From: an uncultured Sphingomonadales bacterium
GTDB taxonomy: Bacteria > Pseudomonadota > Alphaproteobacteria > Sphingomonadales > Sphingomonadaceae
DNA length: 10,911 bases
Reading direction: 5' to 3'
NCBI GenBank assembly: GCA_937898535.1
Contig: CALDKP010000309.1
Location: forward strand, 1-10,911
A program made the translations under genes and the position numbers. The stretch's first letter is position 1. Each line of letters starts with the position of its first letter. Shown in pieces: positions 5,174 to 10,911 of this stretch. The notes under the pieces are model-generated. The model was not told where the DNA came from, did not search any database, and saw only the letters and a program-made list of their open reading frames with translations.

Positions 5174-8100
5174 CCTGCCTTGCGGGCAAGGTTCGCTAGG
5201 CCGCGCGATAGCTGCAAACAGCCGTTGAGCCGCGCTGCGGGGTCGCCCCAGATGCGGTTGATAACCAGCTTGCTGTCGGGACGGAGCTTTGCGGTCTCGC
5301 CCAATTTGTCGACATAGGCCAGCAACCCTGAGACGTTGGGCGGTGTATCCTGATGGAAACTGACCAGAGTGCCACGGGCGCCCACTTCGATTTTTGCGAC
5401 CTGCGCAACGAGCGCATTTTGCTTGATCTGGATAAGCTTGAGCAGGTTCTGCGTTGGCTCTGGTATTGGGCCAAAGCGATCGGTCATTTCGGCGGCAAAA
5501 CCTTCGATGTCCTGACCTTCTTCGAGATCGTTCAAACGGCGATATAGCGCCATGCGGACCGACAGGTCGGGGACATAATCTTCGGGAATTAGGATTGGCG
5601 CATCGATGGTGATTTGCGGCGAGAAGCTGCCGCGTGGCTTTGCGAGGCCATGCGCGCCAGCGCGCGCTTCCAAGATCGCCTCTTCGAGCATCGATTGGTA
5701 CAATTCAAAGCCGACCTCTTTGATATGGCCGGACTGTTCATCGCCCACCAAATTGCCAGCACCGCGAATGTCGAGATCATGGCTCGCAAGCTGGAACCCG
5801 GCACCAAGGCTGTCGAGATCACCCAGTACCTTCAGACGCTTTTCAGCTGTTTCGGTCAGTACGCGATTCGGTTCATGCGTCAGATAGGCATAAGCGCGGG
5901 TTTTCGATCGCCCGACGCGACCGCGCAGCTGATATAATTGGGCAAGGCCAAAGCGGTCGGCACGGTGGATGATCAAGGTATTCGCGCTCGGTATGTCCAA
6001 TCCGCTTTCGACAATCGTCGTCGACAGAAGGACGTCGTAGCGCTTTTCGTAGAACGCGCTCATGCGTTCTTCGACCTGCGTCGGTGACATTTGCCCGTGC
6101 GCGGTGACATATTTCACTTCAGGCACTTCAGTGCGCAGATATTCCTCAATCTCGGTAAGATCGGTTATGCGCGGCACGACAAAGAAGCTTTGGCCCCCAC
6201 GATAATGTTCGCGCAGCAATGCTTCGCGCAGCACCACTGGATCCCACGGCATAACGTAGGTACGCACCGCCAGACGGTCCACAGGGGGCGTCTGGATGAC
6301 CGACAGCTCGCGCAAACCCGACATCGCCATTTGCAGCGTCCGTGGGATCGGTGTGGCCGTCAGCGTAAGCATGTGCACGTCGGTCTTCAGCGCTTTCAAT
6401 TGCTCTTTATGATTGACGCCGAACCGTTGTTCTTCGTCAACAATGACCAGGCCAAGCCGTTTGAATTCAAGTGACTTTGCAAGAACGGCGTGCGTCCCGA
6501 CCACTATGTCCAAAGTGCCATCCGCCAAGGCTTCACGCGTTTGCGTGGCTTCTGCGGCAGGAACAAGCCGTGAAAGCCGGCCGAGCTTTAGCGGCAGGTC
6601 ACGGAAACGTTCGGCGAAATTCGAATAATGCTGCCGCGCCAACAATGTCGTCGGCGCAATGACCGCGACCTGAAGCCCCGCCATTGCCGCTGCAAAAGCC
6701 GCGCGCATGGCGACTTCGGTTTTTCCAAACCCGACATCCCCGCACACGAGCCGGTCCATGGGTTTGCCTGCGGACAAATCTTGCAGGACCTCTTCAATCA
6801 CGCGTAGTTGATCTTCGGTTTCCTCATAAGGGAAACGGTCGACAAAACCGGCATAAGCGGGACCGTCGACTTCAATGATGGAACCCGGACGAAGCGCACG
6901 CTCGGCAGCAGTTTTAAGCAATTCACCCGCGATTGCGCGGATGCGTTCTTTCAGCTTCGACTTGCGCCGCTGCCACGCCTCACCGCCCAGCTTGTCGAGC
7001 GACACATGCTCGCTGTCGGACCCATAACGAGACAGAACGTCGATATTCTCAACGGGGACATAAAGCTTGTCTCCGCCGGAATAGGTAAGGGCAACGCAAT
7101 CATGGGGGCTGTTGCCCACGGGTATCGAAATCAGGCCTTCATAACGGCCAATACCATGATCCTGATGCACCACCAGATCACCCGGTGTCAGTGCGGCAAG
7201 TTCCGCCATGAAGGCATCGGCCGATTTACGGCGCTTTTGTCTGCGCACCAACCGGTCGCCCAGCATGTCCTGTTCGCTTAAGACGGCTATGTCCGGCGTT
7301 GAAAAGCCATGGTCCAATGGCAACACAACCATCGCCGTCCGCCCTGCGGCCACGCCCAATGCTTGCTGCCAACCGTCCGCATCTACAATCGACGGCGCGC
7401 CATGATCGGTCAGCAAACCCTTCAACCGCTCACGGGCGCCAATGGAATAGCTCGCGATGATGGTTTTTGTCTTTTTGCTGTGCAGCGATTTCAGATGCGC
7501 GGCGACAGCTTCATAGACATTGGCTTTCTGCGTGCGTTCCGGTGCGAAATCGCGCGCTGCGGTGATGCCGAAATCAATGACGCTGGCGGAGTCGGGCTGC
7601 GCGAAAGGCGTTAGTAAATGCGCGGCATTGTCGTCGAAAAGTTGGTCGAGTTCGCTGCCACTTAAATAAAGCATTTCGGGCGGCAAGGGGCGATAGCTGC
7701 CGGGTTCTGCAGCCTGCGCCTTCACGCGGTTTTCGTGATAGTCGGTGATGGAATCCAGTCGCGACTGGCCCGCGGCAATGGAACCACTGTCGCGAATGAC
7801 AAGCGCGTCGGCCCCGACATGGTCAAAGATCGTTGCCATGCGCTCTTCGAACAATGGCAACCAATGGTCCATGCCCGAAAGCCTGCGGCCTTCCGAGACA
7901 GCCTGATAAAGCGGGTCGCCCGTTGCGGTCACGCCAAAGCGTTCGCGGTAGCCAACACGAAAGCGCTTGATCGCGTCTTCGTCCATAAGCGCTTCAACTG
8001 CGGGCAAGATATCGAAATGTTCAACTTGGTCGATGCTGCGCTGATCGGATGGGTTAAAGCGGCGGATGCTTTCGATTTCGTCGCCGAAGAAATCGAGGCG

Positions 8101-8640
8101 AAGACCGACTTCGCTGCCGGCGGGAAACAAGTCTACAATGCTTCCACGGATCGCGAACTCGCCTGCATCGGCCACAGTATCGACGCGGAAATAGCCGTTC
8201 GATTGCAGCAAAGACGCAAGCCGTTCGCGGCTGATTTCGCGGCCAGCGGCTAAGCGTTCTCCGGTCTGACGAATGCGGAAGGGCGTGACATATTTTTGGA
8301 TGACTGCACCGATCGTGGTGACCACCAATTGCTTCTTTTTCGCAGGCTGCTGAAGCGCTTGCAATGTCGACATGCGCTGCGACGTGACCGCAACCGAGGG
8401 TGATGCGCGATCATAGGGCAGGCAATCCCATCCGGGCAGAACCAATATTTCAAGTTCAGGCGCAAAAAACGGCACAGCGTCTGCGATTGCGCGCATGGCT
8501 GCTTCATCTGGCGCGATGTAGAGCGTGCGTGCTTTGGCGGCGCGTGTAAGGTCGGCAAGCAGAAGCGGCGCAAAACCCTGCGGCACCGACGCGAGCGTCA
8601 GCGCGTTGCGACTGGTTGTGATCCGCTGCAAATCAATCAT
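5170..8640 (-). CDS. mfd: Transcription-repair coupling factor Mfd
   Basis: Mfd is a DNA translocase that pushes RNA polymerase off at lesions and recruits UvrA for transcription-coupled nucleotide excision repair. The 1156-residue protein is full length (E. coli Mfd is 1148). The N-terminal UvrB-like region (~10-350) includes PGWDCLPYDRASPS near 69-82. The CarD-like RNA-polymerase-interacting domain starts at ~486 (GDLVVHQDHGIGRYEGL). The RecG-like motor follows, with Walker A GDVGFGKTE at 634-642, DEEQRFG at 735-741, TATPIPRT at 761-768 and QLRGRVGR at 904-911. The C-terminal TRCF domain (~1010-1110) begins after the relay helix region. The ATG overlaps the sdhE stop as ATGA, and no clear Shine-Dalgarno is close, so translation is probably coupled. 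The 3' end overlaps the convergent EAL gene by four bases. Confidence 0.97.
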   Translation of the reverse strand: MIDLQRITTSRNALTLASVPQGFAPLLLADLTRAAKARTLYIAPDEAAMRAIADAVPFFAPELEILVLPGWDCLPYDRASPSVAVTSQRMSTLQALQQPAKKKQLVVTTIGAVIQKYVTPFRIRQTGERLAAGREISRERLASLLQSNGYFRVDTVADAGEFAIRGSIVDLFPAGSEVGLRLDFFGDEIESIRRFNPSDQRSIDQVEHFDILPAVEALMDEDAIKRFRVGYRERFGVTATGDPLYQAVSEGRRLSGMDHWLPLFEERMATIFDHVGADALVIRDSGSIAAGQSRLDSITDYHENRVKAQAAEPGSYRPLPPEMLYLSGSELDQLFDDNAAHLLTPFAQPDSASVIDFGITAARDFAPERTQKANVYEAVAAHLKSLHSKKTKTIIASYSIGARERLKGLLTDHGAPSIVDADGWQQALGVAAGRTAMVVLPLDHGFSTPDIAVLSEQDMLGDRLVRRQKRRKSADAFMAELAALTPGDLVVHQDHGIGRYEGLISIPVGNSPHDCVALTYSGGDKLYVPVENIDVLSRYGSDSEHVSLDKLGGEAWQRRKSKLKERIRAIAGELLKTAAERALRPGSIIEVDGPAYAGFVDRFPYEETEDQLRVIEEVLQDLSAGKPMDRLVCGDVGFGKTEVAMRAAFAAAMAGLQVAVIAPTTLLARQHYSNFAERFRDLPLKLGRLSRLVPAAEATQTREALADGTLDIVVGTHAVLAKSLEFKRLGLVIVDEEQRFGVNHKEQLKALKTDVHMLTLTATPIPRTLQMAMSGLRELSVIQTPPVDRLAVRTYVMPWDPVVLREALLREHYRGGQSFFVVPRITDLTEIEEYLRTEVPEVKYVTAHGQMSPTQVEERMSAFYEKRYDVLLSTTIVESGLDIPSANTLIIHRADRFGLAQLYQLRGRVGRSKTRAYAYLTHEPNRVLTETAEKRLKVLGDLDSLGAGFQLASHDLDIRGAGNLVGDEQSGHIKEVGFELYQSMLEEAILEARAGAHGLAKPRGSFSPQITIDAPILIPEDYVPDLSVRMALYRRLNDLEEGQDIEGFAAEMTDRFGPIPEPTQNLLKLIQIKQNALVAQVAKIEVGARGTLVSFHQDTPPNVSGLLAYVDKLGETAKLRPDSKLVINRIWGDPAARLNGCLQLSRGLANLARKAG
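5171..5198. terminator. Hairpin at the EAL gene / mfd convergent junction, possible weak bidirectional terminator
   Basis: CCTTG (5178-5182) pairs with CAAGG (5187-5191) around the loop CGGG. A G-U pair and a 2x2 internal loop extend this to an outer TAGC (5171-5174) / GCTA (5195-5198) stem. It begins at the EAL stop codon and covers the last codons of mfd. No T-run follows on either strand, so it lacks a key part of an intrinsic terminator. Termination here is inference. Confidence 0.3.
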
Positions 8641-8924
8641 GGGTTTTGGGTGCTAAGCCCTTCAGGCAGCGAGATGAAATTCAGCTGCATCAGTTGGTCC
8701 ATCAATGGCCCCGCAAATTCAGGGTCGGGCGGCGCAGTGCCGAGTGCCCACGCCATGATGTCGACATCTTCTTCATCGATCAAGCGTTCGAACCATTCAT
8801 ATTCGACTTCGCCCCAGTTGGCCGAACATTGGTCGAAAAAGCCACCGACCATGGCGTCCGCTTCGCGCGTGCCGCGGTGATGTGCGCGGTAATGCAATTT
8901 GCGACGATATGGGTCAGCGTCCAT
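8637..8924 (-). CDS. sdhE: Succinate dehydrogenase assembly factor SdhE (FAD assembly factor)
   Basis: SdhE (DUF339/YgfY family) is a small soluble protein that helps attach FAD covalently to the SdhA subunit of succinate dehydrogenase. The signature RGxxE is present as HRGTREAD. It is followed by the family pattern of acidic helices: FFDQ, the FERLIDEEDVDIMAWALG segment (compare FIRLLECDDPDLFNWL in E. coli) and a C-terminal amphipathic stretch. I start it at the ATG at 8924 (95 residues) because AAAGGA at 8933-8938 sits eight bases upstream. The ATG at 8933 (98 residues) would overlap that ribosome-binding site and is less likely. The stop overlaps the mfd start as ATGA, so the two genes form one transcription unit. 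No sdh structural gene is in the window. Confidence 0.92.
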   Translation of the reverse strand: MDADPYRRKLHYRAHHRGTREADAMVGGFFDQCSANWGEVEYEWFERLIDEEDVDIMAWALGTAPPDPEFAGPLMDQLMQLNFISLPEGLSTQNP

Positions 8925-8932
8925 GTAACGCA

Positions 8933-8938
8933 TCCTTT
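8933..8938 (-). promoter_or_regulatory. Shine-Dalgarno that decides the sdhE start
   Basis: On the minus strand AAAGGA is followed by eight bases and the ATG at 8924. The upstream ATG at 8933 shares its first base with the last base of this motif, so it cannot use it. This supports the 95-residue form of SdhE. Confidence 0.55.
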
Positions 8939-8984
8939 ATGCTGGTGGCGTGAAATGATTTGCGGGTTATAAGCGGCCCTAGTC
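8939..8984. promoter_or_regulatory. Divergent sdhE-mfd / recG promoter region
   Basis: The sdhE and recG starts are only about 60 bases apart and face away from each other, so both promoters must lie here or run into the coding ends. The self-complementary TTATAA at 8967-8972 could be a -10 element on either strand. I found no good -35 partner at 16-18 bases on either side. If it serves recG, the transcript would start about six bases before the ATG. Confidence 0.25.
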
Positions 8985-10911
8985 ATGCGTCCCGATATAC
9001 TCAATCCGTTATTTGCAGAAGTTCGCGCCATGAAGGGCGTTGGCCCTGGTCTGGCAAAGCCTCTCGAACGCCTTGGGCTCGAGCGGGTGAAGGATGTGCT
9101 GTATCATTTTCCGGCCAACTGGACCTATCGCAAGGCGGTTTCCTTGCTTGATGTCGCGGACGTTGGCAGCAATATCATTGTCACGGTCACGGTCATGGAC
9201 CACCGCAACAGCAACAACGCCCGTGCACCGTTGCGGATATCCGTGTCGGATGTCGCCGGAAACTATCTGACGCTTACATTTTTCGGCCGAAATGGTGGAT
9301 GGGCGCGCAAGCAACTGCCCGTTGGAGAGAGACGGATCATTTCGGGCAAGCTCGAACGCTATGGCGACGAATTGCAAATGGTGCACCCTGACCATGTTGT
9401 TCCCGTCGATAGCGATACGTCACCTGGCCTTGCCGAGCCGATTTATCCACTCTCGGATGGACTGACGAACAAACGCATGGGCCAACTTGCGGGGGCCGCA
9501 TTGCAGGATGTGCCCGACCTTGCCGAATGGATTGAGCCAACTTTAGTCGCTGGCCGGAACTGGCCCAACTGGGCAGCGGCGATGGGCAATGTGCATCGCA
9601 GGGATGACCAGTCCGTGCGCGACAGGTTGGCCTATGATGAACTGTTCAGCAATCAGCTCGCCATGCGGCTTATCCGCGCGGCGATGGACAAACGTTCGGC
9701 CGTACCCGTGGCGGGTGATGGCTCCTTAATCTCTCTGTTGAAGCTGCCATTTGCGCTTACCGGTGCGCAGCAGCGCGCTATCGCCGAAATTGAGGGCGAC
9801 TTGGCGCAATCGCGGCCGATGTTGCGCTTGCTGCAAGGTGATGTCGGAGCGGGCAAGACGATGGTTGCGCTGATGGCGTTGCTCCGTGCGGTGGAGTCGG
9901 GGATGCAGGGGGCAATGTTGGCGCCAACCGAAATTCTGGCGCGCCAACATTATGCCGGTCTTCAAAAGCTGCTGGCAGGGATGCCGGTGAATATTGCCAT
10001 CCTAACGGGCCGCGAAAAAGGCAGCCTGCGCGAAGCAACGTTGATGGGGCTGGCTGACGGTTCGATCCACATCCTCGTCGGCACGCATGCGATTTTCCAA
10101 GAGGCCGTGACCTATAAGTCGCTCGCCGTGGCGGTTATCGACGAGCAGCATCGTTTCGGCGTTTCCCAGCGGCTCATGCTGTCACGCAAGGGCAGAGGCG
10201 TTCCGCATCTGCTGGTCATGACGGCAACGCCCATTCCGCGCAGCCTCGCGCTTGCCGCCTATGGTGAAATGGACAGTTCCATCCTTGATGAACTTCCGCC
10301 CGGTCGTACGCCCGTTGAAACACGCGTCATGTCGCAAGACAGGCTTCCAGAATTGGTTGACGGCGTTGCCCGCCATCTGGCGGCAGGGAAACAGGCGTTT
10401 TGGGTATGCCCGTTGGTCGAAGAGAGCGACAAGAGCGATCTTGCCGCCGCTGAACAGCGCGCAGAAATGCTCCGGCTAAGGTTCGGGCCGCAGGTTGATG
10501 TGGTGCATGGGCGTATGCGGGGCGCGGAGAAAGACGCGGTTATGGAGCGCTTCGTTGCGGGTGAGACCCGGTTGCTGGTGGCGACGACGGTTATCGAAGT
10601 CGGCGTTGATGTTCCCAATGCCAGCCTGATGGTCATCGAAGCAGCGGATCGTTTTGGCCTCGCGCAATTGCATCAGTTGCGCGGGCGAGTCGGTCGCGGG
10701 TCGGAGAAATCGGTCTGTATTCTGGTGCGCACGACGCAAATTGGTGAAACAGCGCGCGCGCGTCTCGCGCTTATGCGCGAGACCAATGACGGCTTCCGAA
10801 TTGCCGAAGAGGATTTGAAGCTGCGCGGAGCAGGTGAGTTGCTGGGAACGCAGCAATCCGGTGAAAGCCCATTTCGTGTCGCTTCTGATGAACAAGTGCG
10901 CGAACTGATCG
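8985..10911 (+). CDS. recG: ATP-dependent DNA helicase RecG (3' end cut by the window)
   Basis: RecG is a superfamily 2 double-strand DNA translocase that regresses stalled forks and branch-migrates Holliday junctions. The frame is open from the ATG at 8985 to the end of the window, 642 codons of a usual ~690. The N-terminal helical/wedge part begins MRPDILNPLF and contains KGVGPGLAKPLERLGL, followed by the OB-fold wedge domain. The motor has Walker A GDVGAGKT at 285-292, DEQHRFG at 386-392, TATPIPRS at 413-420 and QLRGRVGR at 564-571, and the frame runs into the ELLGTQQSGE region near the end. There is no clear Shine-Dalgarno before the ATG. The next methionine (9030) would cut into the conserved N-terminus. 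About 50 C-terminal residues lie outside the window. It diverges from sdhE-mfd. Confidence 0.96.
   Translation, partial: MRPDILNPLFAEVRAMKGVGPGLAKPLERLGLERVKDVLYHFPANWTYRKAVSLLDVADVGSNIIVTVTVMDHRNSNNARAPLRISVSDVAGNYLTLTFFGRNGGWARKQLPVGERRIISGKLERYGDELQMVHPDHVVPVDSDTSPGLAEPIYPLSDGLTNKRMGQLAGAALQDVPDLAEWIEPTLVAGRNWPNWAAAMGNVHRRDDQSVRDRLAYDELFSNQLAMRLIRAAMDKRSAVPVAGDGSLISLLKLPFALTGAQQRAIAEIEGDLAQSRPMLRLLQGDVGAGKTMVALMALLRAVESGMQGAMLAPTEILARQHYAGLQKLLAGMPVNIAILTGREKGSLREATLMGLADGSIHILVGTHAIFQEAVTYKSLAVAVIDEQHRFGVSQRLMLSRKGRGVPHLLVMTATPIPRSLALAAYGEMDSSILDELPPGRTPVETRVMSQDRLPELVDGVARHLAAGKQAFWVCPLVEESDKSDLAAAEQRAEMLRLRFGPQVDVVHGRMRGAEKDAVMERFVAGETRLLVATTVIEVGVDVPNASLMVIEAADRFGLAQLHQLRGRVGRGSEKSVCILVRTTQIGETARARLALMRETNDGFRIAEEDLKLRGAGELLGTQQSGESPFRVASDEQVRELI

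Noticed and set aside
6808..8253. Several open frames of 100-170 codons on the plus strand inside mfd
   Set aside because: They are antisense shadows of mfd, caused by codon bias, and have no ribosome-binding sites or domain features.
10259..10895. Overlapping minus-strand open frames of 125 and 139 codons at the right end
   Set aside because: They lie wholly inside recG, whose helicase motifs are intact in the plus frame.
1..10911. Undescribed defence, mobile or biosynthetic system
   Set aside because: Every substantial coding region has a well-known family assignment, and there are no arrays, transposases, integrases, long direct repeats or clusters of unknown genes.

Overview
The window looks like core-genome DNA from an alphaproteobacterium, most likely of the order Sphingomonadales. 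The basis is moderate-to-high GC, the wording of the SecA, MoaA, Mfd and RecG proteins, and the gene order recG / sdhE / mfd / EAL protein, which I recall as typical of that group. The order-level call is inference from memory. I saw no mobile element, CRISPR array, phage gene or gene cassette of unknown type, and no gene-free stretch longer than 300 bases.

Left end (1-1856, + strand). The first ~100 bases do not belong to what follows. In frame 2 they encode a piece of an Lhr-like superfamily 2 helicase. At 101-118 this runs into the C-terminal part of secA through an 18-base stretch that fits both genes in different frames. From there to 1086 is the SecA C-terminal third, ending in its zinc-binding tail. 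A TauE/SafE-type (TSUP) membrane exporter gene follows 23 bases later.

Middle left (1876-3784, - strand). A unit reads right to left: moaA (molybdenum cofactor), then nadK (NAD kinase) overlapping it by the four bases ATGA, then a tRNA-Asn(GUU) gene with its own plausible promoter. Facing away from moaA across a ~90-base gap is a + strand gene (3875-5173). It encodes a soluble protein with a degenerate GGDEF domain and an intact EAL domain, predicted to be a cyclic-di-GMP phosphodiesterase.

Right half (5170-10911). The EAL gene and mfd converge with stop codons overlapping by 4 bases. mfd (transcription-repair coupling factor, - strand) is downstream of sdhE (flavinylation factor for succinate dehydrogenase), again with an ATGA overlap. 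recG (Holliday-junction and fork-reversal helicase) diverges from sdhE across a ~60-base gap and is cut by the window end after 642 codons.

The genes are mostly housekeeping: protein secretion, cofactor synthesis, second-messenger turnover and DNA repair. They do not form one pathway. I found no convincing undescribed system. The observation most worth checking is the probable chimeric join at the left end.
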